28,295 nucleotides of DNA, from IMG/VR virus record IMGVR_UViG_3300008110_004821, positions 1 to 28,295 of that record. One strand, 5' to 3'. Under the pieces are notes generated by a model. The model was not told where the DNA came from and made no database searches. It saw only the letters and a program-made list of their open reading frames with translations. The translations under genes were made by a program, and so were the position numbers. This stretch comes from a virus. Shown piece by piece: positions 1 to 9,398 of this stretch. Position 1 is the first letter of the stretch; every line of letters starts with the position of its first letter.

Positions 1-1
1 A

Positions 2-133
2 GTCCTAGTTGACAACGCAAAATATATACTTAATTACTGGCCTAATACGGTAATAAGTAATACACTAAAAGATTTTAAAGTAGTAGACCGTTTAGATATT
101 AAAAAAATAAAAGACAAAATAGGTAAAATATGA
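2..133 (+). CDS. C-terminal end of an unidentified protein (partial)
   Basis: A reading frame open to the left edge ends at a TGA that overlaps the nrdA start (ATGA), the translational-coupling arrangement used by many genes here. About 43 residues are visible, ending in a basic stretch (LDIKKIKDKIGKI). No recognisable domain is present in the fragment. The overlap and absence of other stops support a real gene end, but the function cannot be assigned. Confidence 0.6.
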   Translation, partial: VLVDNAKYILNYWPNTVISNTLKDFKVVDRLDIKKIKDKIGKI

Positions 134-2448
134 AGATACACGTAACGAAACGTTCCGGGGCAAAAGAGCCACTAAATTTAGAAAAATGGCAAGCACAAGT
201 AGCAAAGGTATGTAAGGGTATAGCAGATGTTAGCCCAAGCATGATAGAGATTAAATCCCAACTACATTTTTACGATGGTATCACAACTACGCAAATTGAT
301 GGAATCACATTACGTGCTATTGTTGATTTAATTGACGTAGAGAATAATAGTGATGTGGGACACACTAACTATCAATATGTAGCGGGCAAGCAACGTGTAT
401 CTATGTTACGCAAAGATGTGTATGGCTCATATGAGGTTCCTCACCTATATGAAATTATTAAAAAGAATGTAGCTACAGGTTTATACACTAGTGAACTATT
501 AGAGTGGTATAGTGAAGAAGATTGGAACAAGATGAATGATATGTTGGATCATTCTAAAGACGAACAATACAGTTATGCCGCCATTGAACAACTGATTGAA
601 AAGTATCTAGTAAAAAATCGTTCAACAAAAGAAATCTACGAAACACCTCAAATTAGATATATGGTTGCAGCCGCGACTGTTTTCCATAAAGAAGAACCTA
701 ACAGCGCACGTATGCGCTATATAAAGGAATATTATAATGCGGCATCTGATGGATTATTTACTCTTGCTACCCCTGTCCTTGCTGGTCTCGGTACCCCTAC
801 TAAGCAATTCAGTTCGTGCGTACTTATTAGGAGTGATGATGACTTGGATAGTATTTTCGCTTCTGGTGAAATGATGGCCAAGTATGCTAGCAAACGTGCT
901 GGCATTGGTTTAGAGATCGGACGCTTACGTCCATTGGGCAGTCCCATCCGTGGTGGTGAGATTATGCACACAGGTATGATACCATTCTTGAAGAAGTGGT
1001 TTGGTGATCTACGCTCATGCAGTCAAGGAGGTATTCGTAATGCAAGTGCTACTGTATTTTATCCCATTTGGCATCATCAGTTTGATGATCTTATTGTACT
1101 TAAAAACAACCAAGGAACAGAAGAAACCCGAGTCCGTCATATGGATTATGGGGTTGTGCTTAGTGCTTTCTTCTGGAGACGATTTAAAAACAAAGAACAA
1201 ATAACATTCTTTGATCCTAATGAAGTACCTGACTTATATGAAGCATTTTATCAAAATACAAATTTGTTTGAAGAACTTTACATTAAATATGAAAAGACGC
1301 CCGGCCTCCGTAAGAAAACGATGGCTGCGGAGGAAGTTTTCAAAAGTGGTATTCTCAAGGAACGAACCGATACTGGACGTATCTATCTAGTATTCATTGA
1401 CAATGTAATGAATCAGGGTCCATTCGATCCTGATTATCATACAATTTATCAGAGTAATCTTTGCTGTGAAATCCTATTACCTACTAAGTCTTTTAAACGT
1501 CTTGATGATCCCGATGGTCGTATCGCTTTATGTACACTTGGTAGCATCAACTGGGGAGCTTTCAGAAATCCAGAAGACATGCGTAGAGCTTGCCGTATTC
1601 TTCACCGCAGCCTTAACAACATTCTTGATTATCAAGACTTCTTAAGTATTCAAAGTAAATTAAGCAATGACGAAATTCGCCCACTAGGCATTGGCATAAC
1701 AAACTTAGCGTACTGGCATGCCAAACGCAGTCTCAAGTATGGCGATAAAGATGCACTACAAGATGTTAAATCTTGGATGGAACACCAAGCATTTTATCTA
1801 ACTGAAGCCAGTGTAGAGCTAGCTAAGGAACGCGGTCGTTGTGAAGGCAGCGACAAGACACGTTATGGACAGGGTGTATTTCCCTGGGAACTACGTGCTA
1901 AAGGTGTTAATGAATTGGCAAACTTTACTCCTGAACTTAACTGGGAAGGTCTTCGTGCTATGATGCGTAGTTATGGTGTCCGTAATGCTACACAAATGGC
2001 TGTTGCTCCTGTAGAATCTAGCAGTGTAGTTATTAATTCTACAAATGGTATTGAAATGCCAATGAGTTTAATTAGTGTTAAAGAAAGTAAAGCAGGAAGT
2101 TTTGTTCAAGTTGTTCCCGAATATCACAAGTTGAAAAACAAATATCAAATGATGTGGGAACAAAAAGATTGCGATGGTTACTTAAAGACAGCGGCAGTTA
2201 TTGCGGCTTATGTTGACCAAAGTATTAGTACTAACACATTCTACAACCCTGCTCACTTTGCTGATAGAAAAGTACCAACAACATTGATTGCTAAGAACTT
2301 GATGCAATCACACTATTGGGGACTAAAGACATTCTACTACAGTTTGATTAACAAAGCTGGTAGTAAGAGCCAAGATGAAACAGTGTTAGACTTGCCAAGT
2401 GGTTTTAATGATTTAGCCGAAGAAGATTGCGAAAGCTGTAAGTTATAA
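130..2448 (+). CDS. nrdA: Ribonucleoside-diphosphate reductase, class Ia large (alpha) subunit
   Basis: This is the catalytic subunit that reduces ribonucleoside diphosphates to deoxy forms for phage DNA synthesis, working with NrdB. The 772 residues match the usual NrdA length. An ATP-cone domain occupies roughly the first 95 residues. Visible active-site residues are C230 (FSSC), N443-C445-E447 (SNLCCE), C468 (LCTLGS), the Y736-Y737 radical-transfer pair and a C-terminal C767-x-x-C770 redox pair, to be re-reduced by a glutaredoxin or thioredoxin. The glutaredoxin gene lies two genes downstream. The start is the ATG overlapping the upstream TGA, with AGGT just upstream. The intact ATP cone suggests dATP feedback control. 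nrdB is separated from it by an unrelated SGNH-like gene. Confidence 0.97.
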   Translation: MKIHVTKRSGAKEPLNLEKWQAQVAKVCKGIADVSPSMIEIKSQLHFYDGITTTQIDGITLRAIVDLIDVENNSDVGHTNYQYVAGKQRVSMLRKDVYGSYEVPHLYEIIKKNVATGLYTSELLEWYSEEDWNKMNDMLDHSKDEQYSYAAIEQLIEKYLVKNRSTKEIYETPQIRYMVAAATVFHKEEPNSARMRYIKEYYNAASDGLFTLATPVLAGLGTPTKQFSSCVLIRSDDDLDSIFASGEMMAKYASKRAGIGLEIGRLRPLGSPIRGGEIMHTGMIPFLKKWFGDLRSCSQGGIRNASATVFYPIWHHQFDDLIVLKNNQGTEETRVRHMDYGVVLSAFFWRRFKNKEQITFFDPNEVPDLYEAFYQNTNLFEELYIKYEKTPGLRKKTMAAEEVFKSGILKERTDTGRIYLVFIDNVMNQGPFDPDYHTIYQSNLCCEILLPTKSFKRLDDPDGRIALCTLGSINWGAFRNPEDMRRACRILHRSLNNILDYQDFLSIQSKLSNDEIRPLGIGITNLAYWHAKRSLKYGDKDALQDVKSWMEHQAFYLTEASVELAKERGRCEGSDKTRYGQGVFPWELRAKGVNELANFTPELNWEGLRAMMRSYGVRNATQMAVAPVESSSVVINSTNGIEMPMSLISVKESKAGSFVQVVPEYHKLKNKYQMMWEQKDCDGYLKTAAVIAAYVDQSISTNTFYNPAHFADRKVPTTLIAKNLMQSHYWGLKTFYYSLINKAGSKSQDETVLDLPSGFNDLAEEDCESCKL

Positions 2449-2450
2449 TA

Positions 2451-3281
2451 ATGGAAGATTGTACTTTTATTAGTAGAACGGGAGGGTCTTATCCTAACGG
2501 CAAATATCATGTGCATCTGTCAGATACTAATACCCTACGCATGGCTATATATGGTGATAGTTTTGGCGACTCCGGGTTTATAAAATTAGAAAAAGGCGTA
2601 AGAAACATTGAAAGGTGGTGGACTACTATATTAGCTAGAAAAATGCAAGCAAAGATAGTTGATAATTATTCTGCAAGTGGCACTCCTTTTATATTTTCTT
2701 ATAAAAATTTTTTGCAAAATTATAAAAATTATGACATTAATATTGTGCTGGTTACGCAACCAAATAGATACACTAAACCAATTAAGCTAAGTATTGACTA
2801 TTTTATAGATGAACTCCAGTATCGGGCACCTAATGTTCCTACATTAGAATCTATTAAAAAAGATAAGAGATTGTCAAAAGATGATATCACACATATTGAT
2901 AATCTACTTAATTGGTATATAGTAAATGATGCAGACTTTATGAAAACTGCACAAAATTTGATGTTAACAGACATTCTGCGATTAGCACCTAATACAATTC
3001 TTGTCCCTTGTTTTTCAGATTCTATGAACGATTTGTTAAATTCTACTAAATGTTTAACTGAATTATTTGTGTACCAATATAAGTTATTTGGTATCAATAT
3101 GGATGATATTAAAAAATATACCGAGAGGTATGATGTAATTGCTTGTCACTTCACTCCTGAAATGAATATAGCAATAGCAGACTTGATATATGAGAGAATA
3201 ACGACAGGAAAATGGAATTGGGATTTTCCTAAAGTAAAGCATGAGCACCCAATTGAATATTATTATACACTAGAAAATTAA
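2451..3281 (+). CDS. SGNH/GDSL-hydrolase-like protein
   Basis: The 276-residue protein has a GDS nucleophile motif at residues 35-37 after a beta-strand (MAIYGDSFGDSG), a glycine block near 75-78 (SASGTP), an asparagine in VTQPNR near 105 and a late histidine at 233 (CHFTPEMN). These are in the order of SGNH blocks I, II, III and V, although the last block has D-x4-H rather than the usual DxxH. The family hydrolyses esters such as O-acetyl groups on polysaccharides or lipids. No signal peptide is visible. It starts 2 nt after nrdA and ends 5 nt before nrdB, so it is embedded in the reductase operon although it has no obvious part in nucleotide metabolism. Confidence in the fold is moderate; the substrate is unknown. 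Confidence 0.6.
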   Translation: MEDCTFISRTGGSYPNGKYHVHLSDTNTLRMAIYGDSFGDSGFIKLEKGVRNIERWWTTILARKMQAKIVDNYSASGTPFIFSYKNFLQNYKNYDINIVLVTQPNRYTKPIKLSIDYFIDELQYRAPNVPTLESIKKDKRLSKDDITHIDNLLNWYIVNDADFMKTAQNLMLTDILRLAPNTILVPCFSDSMNDLLNSTKCLTELFVYQYKLFGINMDDIKKYTERYDVIACHFTPEMNIAIADLIYERITTGKWNWDFPKVKHEHPIEYYYTLEN

Positions 3282-3286
3282 AAAAA

Positions 3287-4387
3287 ATGAGCAAACAACA
3301 ATACAACTTAAACACTAAAACAGATTATTTGAATAGAAAAATGTTTTTGGACCCGGAAGGTCCCGTAACCATTCAAAGATTTGAAGAAGTAAAATATAAA
3401 AAGATTGCAGACTTTGAAACTACAGCACGTGGTTTCTTTTGGGTCCCAGAAGAAGTTAGTCTAACCAAAGATGCCAACGATTTCAAAGAAGCAAGCGATG
3501 CAGTAAGACACATCTTTACTAGCAACTTACTACGCCAAACAGCATTAGATAGTTTGCAAGGACGTGCACCTAGTCAAGTATTCACTCCAGTTGTGTCGTT
3601 GCCTGAACTAGAAGCATTGATTTATAATTGGTCATTCTTTGAAACAAACATTCATAGTCGCAGTTATAGTCACATCATTCGTAACATTTACAATGTACCT
3701 AAGGATGTATTCAATACTATCCACGATACAAAAGAGATTGTTGATATGGCAAGTAGTGTAGGTAGATACTATGATGAACTACACAGAGTTAATTGCCGCA
3801 AAGAGTTAGGTGAAGATGTGAATGAAAAAGAACACATCCGAGCAATATATATGGCATTACATGCTAGTTACGCATTGGAAGCATTCCGCTTTATGGTATC
3901 ATTTGCTACAAGTTTAGCAATGGTTGAGAACAAAATCTTTATTGGTAATGGCAATATTATCAGTTTAATTCTCCAAGATGAACTTCTCCATAAAGGCTGG
4001 ACTGCTTATCTTATCAACCAAGTAGTCAAAGAAGATAGTCGTTTCGCACAAGTTAAATCAGAATGCGAAGCTGAAGTCTATCAATTGTACATGGATGTTA
4101 TTAAAGAAGAAAAAGATTGGGCTGACTATTTGTTTAAGATGGGTCCTGTTATTGGACTAAATGCAACTGTGTTAAAAGACTTTGTTGATTATACAGCACA
4201 TGATGCATTGAAAGCAATTGGAATACGATACAATAATCCTGCACCAAAATCAACTCCTATCCCTTGGTTCAATAAACACAGTGATACAAGTAAAAAGCAA
4301 ACAGCATTACAAGAAAACGAATCAACTAACTATGTCATTGGTGTGATGACTGATAGTATTGATTACGAAGAATTACCAAATATTTAA
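3287..4387 (+). CDS. nrdB: Ribonucleoside-diphosphate reductase, class Ia small (beta) subunit
   Basis: The diiron/tyrosyl-radical subunit that generates the radical used by NrdA. The 366 residues fit the family. Candidate metal ligands are D88 (LDSLQG), E119, H123, E198 (LEAFRF), E232 and H235 (DELLH), with the radical tyrosine at Y127 (HSRSY) and a C-terminal tyrosine in NYVIG like E. coli Y356. The acidic tail (DSIDYEELPNI) resembles the tail that docks on NrdA. One oddity: the first helix reads E119-T-N-I-H123, one residue longer than the standard ExxH. It follows the SGNH-like gene by 5 nt and precedes glutaredoxin by 12 nt, so it is co-transcribed with both. Confidence 0.96.
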   Translation: MSKQQYNLNTKTDYLNRKMFLDPEGPVTIQRFEEVKYKKIADFETTARGFFWVPEEVSLTKDANDFKEASDAVRHIFTSNLLRQTALDSLQGRAPSQVFTPVVSLPELEALIYNWSFFETNIHSRSYSHIIRNIYNVPKDVFNTIHDTKEIVDMASSVGRYYDELHRVNCRKELGEDVNEKEHIRAIYMALHASYALEAFRFMVSFATSLAMVENKIFIGNGNIISLILQDELLHKGWTAYLINQVVKEDSRFAQVKSECEAEVYQLYMDVIKEEKDWADYLFKMGPVIGLNATVLKDFVDYTAHDALKAIGIRYNNPAPKSTPIPWFNKHSDTSKKQTALQENESTNYVIGVMTDSIDYEELPNI

Positions 4388-4399
4388 AAAGGAAATAAA

Positions 4400-4630
4400 A
4401 TGACAGCAATCGTATGGAGTAAGTATCATTGTCCTTATTGCGATCAAGCAAAGGCACTATTAACACAAAAAGGTATTGCGTTTGAAGAACGTAAGATCGG
4501 AGATGGATATACTAGAGAAGAATTGCTTGAAGCAATCCCAACAGCAAGAACAGTACCGCAAATCATTTTAGATGGCGTACTGATCGGTGGATTCACCGAA
4601 CTTAAACAAAAATTAACAGAAAGTAATTAA
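4400..4630 (+). CDS. Glutaredoxin
   Basis: A 76-residue dithiol glutaredoxin with active site C11-P-Y-C14, the cis-proline TVP at 51-53 and the GGF glutathione-binding turn at 63-65. It probably delivers electrons to the C-terminal cysteine pair of NrdA, a role known for T4-type phage NrdC and for bacterial glutaredoxins. It has a good ribosome-binding site (AAGGAAAT) and directly follows nrdB. Its stop TAA shares the A with the next gene's ATG (TAATG). Confidence 0.95.
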   Translation: MTAIVWSKYHCPYCDQAKALLTQKGIAFEERKIGDGYTREELLEAIPTARTVPQIILDGVLIGGFTELKQKLTESN

Positions 4631-4935
4631 TGCAAATCGCACTAGAACCAAACAAAGTATTCACATTCAAACTTAACTCAGGTGAAGAACTAATCGCTAA
4701 AGTTATACAAGCAGGTGGAGACTTCATTGTTATCGAAGAACCAGTCTCTATTGCACCTACACAACAGGGTATGCAAATGATCCCTAGCGTATTTACTGCA
4801 AATCCGAAGGCTGAATTCAAGCTAAATACTAGTAGTATTGCTCTTTATGCTGAAACTGACGATAGTGTCAGAATGAAGTATTTAGAAGCAACAACTGGTA
4901 TTAAAGTGCCAGATAAAAAAATAGTATTAGGATAA
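4630..4935 (+). CDS. Small Sm-like (LSm-type barrel) phage protein
   Basis: A 101-residue protein. Residues 9-42 (FTFKLNSGEELIAKV, then DFIVIEEPVSI) alternate hydrophobic and polar residues around a 'G-E-E/D-L-I-A-K-V' turn, the look of an Sm/LSm beta-barrel. Sm-fold proteins (Hfq, LSm) bind RNA, but here the assignment rests on pattern alone and no Hfq signature is present. It overlaps the glutaredoxin stop by one base and sits 3 nt before the PAAR gene, so it could equally be a small virion component. Confidence 0.5.
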   Translation: MQIALEPNKVFTFKLNSGEELIAKVIQAGGDFIVIEEPVSIAPTQQGMQMIPSVFTANPKAEFKLNTSSIALYAETDDSVRMKYLEATTGIKVPDKKIVLG

Positions 4936-4938
4936 TTA

Positions 4939-5211
4939 ATGCCACAAATATGCCGTATAGGTGATACAAATGAGATGAAGGGCGCAATCGTTGCAGGAGC
5001 CAGGTCAGTCTTTGCTAATGGAATATTAGTAGGACAGCAAGGCAGCAAGATCAGCCCACATGCCCCTTTTAAAGGACCTCATAATAGTGCTACTGTAACT
5101 GAAGGTAGTCCTACTGTATTCGCTGACGGCATAGCAGTAGCTAGAGTAGGGTCAGGTAATAGCTGTGGTCATCATATGGCACAGGGAAGTCCTGATGTGT
5201 TTGTACCATGA
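4939..5211 (+). CDS. PAAR-repeat tail-spike tip protein
   Basis: A 90-residue protein with the PAAR pattern: repeated G-D/G-S-P-x-V-F-x-D-G units, glycine-rich turns, and candidate metal ligands H41, H48, C76, H78 and H79 (CGHH). PAAR proteins form the sharp, metal-containing cone capping the central spike of contractile tails (T4 gp5.4 and type VI secretion). Its place directly before two large virion-type genes supports a baseplate or tail-tip role. Its stop overlaps the next start (ATGA). Confidence 0.9.
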   Translation: MPQICRIGDTNEMKGAIVAGARSVFANGILVGQQGSKISPHAPFKGPHNSATVTEGSPTVFADGIAVARVGSGNSCGHHMAQGSPDVFVP

Positions 5212-6806
5212 GCGATACAGGAAAACAAAGTCCATTAGGTGTTAATAGTCTTAATGCACTATTAAACATACAGGGTTTACAAATTAACTCTAAGTTTGTT
5301 TCGTGGGCAGGAACATCACGCACCTTTCCTAGTTATACTTTTGGTAGATTAGTACAAGAAACAGTGTTGCGTGTTATAACACATGCTATACATGAAGGAT
5401 ATGGTGGAAACCCAGATGGTATACCCTATACGAGTGTATATAACAATTTGATTAGTATAGGTGGAGGCACACGTTCTATACCTATAACAAGCATTACATC
5501 TGGAGTAATTTCAGGCACTGAACAATTTTATTTCGATGTGGTGTATAATCAAACGTTTGCACTTACTCCCGGATCGTATGTAAGAATCGATGGTGCAACT
5601 CCAGGTGGATACAATGGAAATTGGTTAATTGAAAGTGGATCATCTGGTAGATTCAGAGTATACTCAACTGCATCGTATGGCACTGCAACTACCCCGGGCT
5701 CATTTGTAATTGATACACAAGTACCAGGATTAGGTAATGCTAAGTCAATGGTGTATACATGGGAAGAATTGATAGGTAGATTTGGAACTGGTACATTTAA
5801 CTTAGGTGATACTAAAGGATGGGGCGGGTCTACATATAAAAATAACTTAGAAGGACCTGATCCAAATCCTGCAACTCAGTGGGCATATTTAAGATTGTTT
5901 GCTCTACAAGCATGGATGGAGTTTAATTACAATTCTACACTAGAACGAGGTGATAGTCTAAACCCAGCTGGTTATAGAGATTTTGTACAGCAATGGCAAA
6001 GTGCATATGGCTTTATTGGTTATTCTAACAATGCTATTCTTAGTGTAGATAACAGCAAAGACTTCTTAGAAGGTACATACAGTAATATGAATGACCTTAT
6101 TACAGGTGATATCACTAACGTAAGTTTAGCAACAAAAGCATTTGGACAAGATTTAATAGCATTAGGTAAAGCGATTGATTTATCTACTATTGCTACATAT
6201 GGATTGCCATCGAACTTGTTAAAGACATTAGTAAAATACAATGCATTAACTAAGAATCTAAGTTTAGCAATCATATCAGCAGGTATACCAGTAGATGAAT
6301 TGGGTGCGATTATTTCAAATGTATCGCAACCTACAAATGACCAAGAACGAAAATTATATGCCGCATACTATATTACAGTGGGTGACACATTAAATGAAGT
6401 GTTAGTTCCATTGAATTGTAAGACTGCTGGATTAAGCTCATTGGCAGACTTGTTAAACCCTGCAAAGATGTTCCCTACTAGTTATAAGACATTGACAGTT
6501 CAGTTATACAATACTGGAACACAGAATGGAGCACAGAACAGTAAGATAGCATTCCCGATCTATAACTCATCTGGCACAGTGAATTCAGATTTAACAAGTA
6601 CACAAGTACTGAATCAAATTGGCACTCAAACTCCAGTTGGTACTCCGTTAATCAATGATATAGTATCGGCGGCATCAGCGACAACTGACAATTTGACAGA
6701 GTTAAATAATATTACACAGACAACAACAGCTCCGGGTAGAAGTACTGCTACTAATCAAGATGGTAGTGGTAGAGTGTATGATACTTTTAATAATCAGGTA
6801 AGATAA
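5208..6806 (+). CDS. Probable virion structural (tail/baseplate) protein
   Basis: This 532-residue protein is rich in Gly, Ser, Thr and Asn, has almost no cysteine (one near the middle) and contains long beta-type stretches (residues about 80-190), typical of phage structural proteins. A segment near 415-440 (SLADLLNPAKMFPTSYKTL) looks like a conserved block seen in marine T4-like structural proteins, though I recall this only loosely. It is coupled to the PAAR gene by a 4-nt overlap and followed after one base by another large structural gene, suggesting a tail or baseplate module. No enzymatic motif is visible. The exact T4 equivalent cannot be named. Confidence 0.6.
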   Translation: MSDTGKQSPLGVNSLNALLNIQGLQINSKFVSWAGTSRTFPSYTFGRLVQETVLRVITHAIHEGYGGNPDGIPYTSVYNNLISIGGGTRSIPITSITSGVISGTEQFYFDVVYNQTFALTPGSYVRIDGATPGGYNGNWLIESGSSGRFRVYSTASYGTATTPGSFVIDTQVPGLGNAKSMVYTWEELIGRFGTGTFNLGDTKGWGGSTYKNNLEGPDPNPATQWAYLRLFALQAWMEFNYNSTLERGDSLNPAGYRDFVQQWQSAYGFIGYSNNAILSVDNSKDFLEGTYSNMNDLITGDITNVSLATKAFGQDLIALGKAIDLSTIATYGLPSNLLKTLVKYNALTKNLSLAIISAGIPVDELGAIISNVSQPTNDQERKLYAAYYITVGDTLNEVLVPLNCKTAGLSSLADLLNPAKMFPTSYKTLTVQLYNTGTQNGAQNSKIAFPIYNSSGTVNSDLTSTQVLNQIGTQTPVGTPLINDIVSAASATTDNLTELNNITQTTTAPGRSTATNQDGSGRVYDTFNNQVR

Positions 6807-6807
6807 T

Positions 6808-8769
6808 ATGGCAGAAATACAACAACCGTCAAAAGGATATGGGTCATATTTAACAGGAATAATCCCATCTGATATAGCTGTAGCTGCCGGCGCATTCAGT
6901 GCGGCAATGCAACAGATACAAAATATACAAGAAGTGCAAATTGAAAAGTTTGCCCAAGTTGTAACTACTATGGAAACCATGGTAGGATTGAATACTAACG
7001 CTAATAGTAATAACTTAGTTCCTACTAATTTACCACTACGTACTGCTGGTAGACCTAAAATTGCTTTAGGCAGTGGTCCCCAAGGTTCTTATACAATGAG
7101 TGACTTCTTTGGTTGTATGAGTGGATTGCCTTATAATGGTCGTTCATACTTGGGACCACTATTACCTGAATGCGGGTTTGAAGGTATATATAATAAACTA
7201 AAACAATTAGCAACACGCAAATTGTTTAACATATACCATGAAACATACCTTGCAGTAACAGAACAACGTGCTAAGTTCAGCATTCAACAACCATATTGGT
7301 ATGTAATTACTAAACCATATGTGCCACCTACAGCGGCCGCGAATCCACCTAATCCTAATTATAATCCTACCCCGCCGGATCCGGAGCCGGATCCACCTGT
7401 ACCTTATGATGATACACCATACTCATTTCCTCCGACTGACTCGCCGGTATATTGGTCACATCCGGGTTCTGCTGAAGAATATGATTGGTACTATAGAATT
7501 ACATTTAATTTAGCTGTCTCTGGTGGAGGCTATGGTCGGGGCACCGCACCAAACCCGATTGTTACTATAGCACCAAATAATGTAGGTGCATCAAGTGTGT
7601 CAAGTGTGGGCAGAGATGATAATGATATCCCCGGTATGTTTGGTAGAGTATCGACTTCTGATAACTTTGGCGGCTCTTATTTATGGGCGCACACTGTACA
7701 AGATAATTGGGCACCTACTATATATCCAAATACAACACCTCCATTTTATCCACCTAAGGATGATGCATGGGTTCGTGCTAATATGCCAGAAGAAATTATC
7801 ACAATTGAAGCACCACCTATTCAAATGTTACCCGTACAACCCAATGGTGACTTTTCTACTGACGGGCAAAATACTCCTGGATTTGCTATATCATACAAAG
7901 GTACAAAGTCTGAAGGTACTTGGTACTGGCCAGCCGGCGGATCTAGTCCGGGCATGAACACACCTATCACAGGTTATATTGGTCAAGCAAATGCAGAGAT
8001 CGATAGTATCAATACTAATAACAGAGCAAGTTGCCAAAAGTTAAATGACTATTGGAACTCAACTGGTACACAGTTAACAATTGAACAACGAGCTAGACAA
8101 GAAGGATTAAGACCACCATTATCTAATCCTAGAGAAAATTTCTTATCGCTTTACCCAACTACAATTTACACATTTGTTGATTCTATTCCACAATATGGTA
8201 AAGACACAGAACCACATATGTATGCCCAAACTTTGGAAAATATTTCAAATTGGGACACAATAGGTGGGCAGAGTATTGTGGGTATGATGAGAGAGAATCG
8301 TAACCAAAGTCGCTTGACAGCACTAGGCGTTTCGTTAGATAATAACATAATTGATAGACTACCCTACGAACAACAAAAAGTGTTAATAGCAAACGGAACG
8401 TTGCCAACTGGGACCGCTAACCCAAATATACCTAGTGGTTCTACTACTGCAAATCCAACAACACCTTTTGTTCCAGTAACAACTACTCCATCTACCCCTA
8501 TCGTTATTCGTGATGGTGCAGATATAGTACCTCAACCACCTGGAAATGTCAATGTGGGTACTGGAGAATATGTCATAGATGGTGTCCCGATCGACACTGG
8601 AATTCCAAACACGCCGGGATCATTTGCCGGATCCCCTTACTCAGACTTGATACCACCGAACTTAAATTCATGGTATACATCAGCAACTTTAATGCCTAGC
8701 ACATACACAGTTAATGAAGCAATTGACGAAGTTATTCGTTGTAACTGTGACTGCTGGAATCTCGCATAA
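6808..8769 (+). CDS. Large virion structural protein with proline-rich linker
   Basis: This 653-residue protein has a helical N-terminus (about 20-60, AAMQQIQNIQEVQIEKF), a proline/asparagine/aspartate-rich linker at about 173-205 (PPNPNYNPTPPDPEPDPP), a long Gly/Thr/Pro-rich middle and a Thr/Pro/Ser-rich segment near 540-575. The C-terminus has a cysteine cluster, CNCDCW. Composition and the position after the PAAR and preceding structural gene suggest a tail, baseplate or fibre component. The linker DNA is locally GC-rich, with a GGATCCGG-AG-CCGGATCC palindrome. No enzymatic motif was recognised. Confidence 0.55.
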   Translation: MAEIQQPSKGYGSYLTGIIPSDIAVAAGAFSAAMQQIQNIQEVQIEKFAQVVTTMETMVGLNTNANSNNLVPTNLPLRTAGRPKIALGSGPQGSYTMSDFFGCMSGLPYNGRSYLGPLLPECGFEGIYNKLKQLATRKLFNIYHETYLAVTEQRAKFSIQQPYWYVITKPYVPPTAAANPPNPNYNPTPPDPEPDPPVPYDDTPYSFPPTDSPVYWSHPGSAEEYDWYYRITFNLAVSGGGYGRGTAPNPIVTIAPNNVGASSVSSVGRDDNDIPGMFGRVSTSDNFGGSYLWAHTVQDNWAPTIYPNTTPPFYPPKDDAWVRANMPEEIITIEAPPIQMLPVQPNGDFSTDGQNTPGFAISYKGTKSEGTWYWPAGGSSPGMNTPITGYIGQANAEIDSINTNNRASCQKLNDYWNSTGTQLTIEQRARQEGLRPPLSNPRENFLSLYPTTIYTFVDSIPQYGKDTEPHMYAQTLENISNWDTIGGQSIVGMMRENRNQSRLTALGVSLDNNIIDRLPYEQQKVLIANGTLPTGTANPNIPSGSTTANPTTPFVPVTTTPSTPIVIRDGADIVPQPPGNVNVGTGEYVIDGVPIDTGIPNTPGSFAGSPYSDLIPPNLNSWYTSATLMPSTYTVNEAIDEVIRCNCDCWNLA

Positions 8770-8786
8770 ACGAAAGGATTTTTCCT

Positions 8787-9398
8787 ATGAGCGATAAAAT
8801 TAAATTTTTAAGGATAGTCGCCGGCTTACTAGTTCTAGTAGTTGGCTTATATCTTACTAATACAGAAGAAAGATATTTCTTATTCGATAGCACACCTGAA
8901 CCTGTTGCTGAAGTTGCTAAAGTAGCAAAAGCAGTAGATCCAAAACAACTTGCCTGCATGGCAAAGAATATATACTATGAAGCAAAAGGTGAACCGTTTA
9001 ACGGACAAGCCGCAGTAGCAAGAGTAGTAATGAATCGTGTTAGTCATGGCTTTGGCTCTAATCCATGTAATGTTATCTATCAAGCAACTTATGTTGACAA
9101 AGAAAATGAATACGGCGATTCATATAAAGCCAAACTATGCCAGTTCAGTTGGGTGTGTGCAAACAAAGGTGAACCAAACAAAAACAGTCCAAGTTATCTA
9201 CAAGCAAAAGAAATAGCATATGATGTTATGGCATACAACGCTTATGAAGATGTTGTGCCAAAGTCTACACTATTCTTTCATAATCTAGCAGTTCAGCCTT
9301 CGTGGCCTTATCAACAGGTAAAGAAGATCGGTAATCATATCTTTTATTCTAAAGAAAAAAAGAAACAAAAAGTTAAACCTAAGTTAGAAGATGCTTGA
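8787..9398 (+). CDS. SleB-type cell-wall hydrolase with N-terminal membrane anchor (lysis protein candidate)
   Basis: The 203-residue protein has a hydrophobic segment at residues 9-24, likely a signal anchor, then a Hydrolase_2/SleB-type domain beginning CMAKNIYYEAKGEP. E65 in YYEAKGE is the expected catalytic glutamate and is followed by the characteristic AAVARVVMNRV helix. The family cleaves peptidoglycan glycan strands. The C-terminus is lysine-rich. The anchor suggests export by host Sec machinery, as in signal-arrest-release endolysins, although a separate holin was not identified here. Its ribosome-binding AAAGGA lies in a small AGGA/TCCT hairpin. It overlaps the next gene by 8 nt. 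Confidence 0.85.
   Translation: MSDKIKFLRIVAGLLVLVVGLYLTNTEERYFLFDSTPEPVAEVAKVAKAVDPKQLACMAKNIYYEAKGEPFNGQAAVARVVMNRVSHGFGSNPCNVIYQATYVDKENEYGDSYKAKLCQFSWVCANKGEPNKNSPSYLQAKEIAYDVMAYNAYEDVVPKSTLFFHNLAVQPSWPYQQVKKIGNHIFYSKEKKKQKVKPKLEDA

Noticed and set aside
7376-7398. GGATCCGG-AG-CCGGATCC palindrome as a regulatory site
   Set aside because: It is explained by repeated Asp-Pro codons in the proline-rich linker of the structural protein.
7319-7957. Open frames in another frame inside the large structural gene
   Set aside because: Their His/Arg/Leu-rich translations are frame-shift shadows of the 653-residue structural protein and have no ribosome-binding sites.
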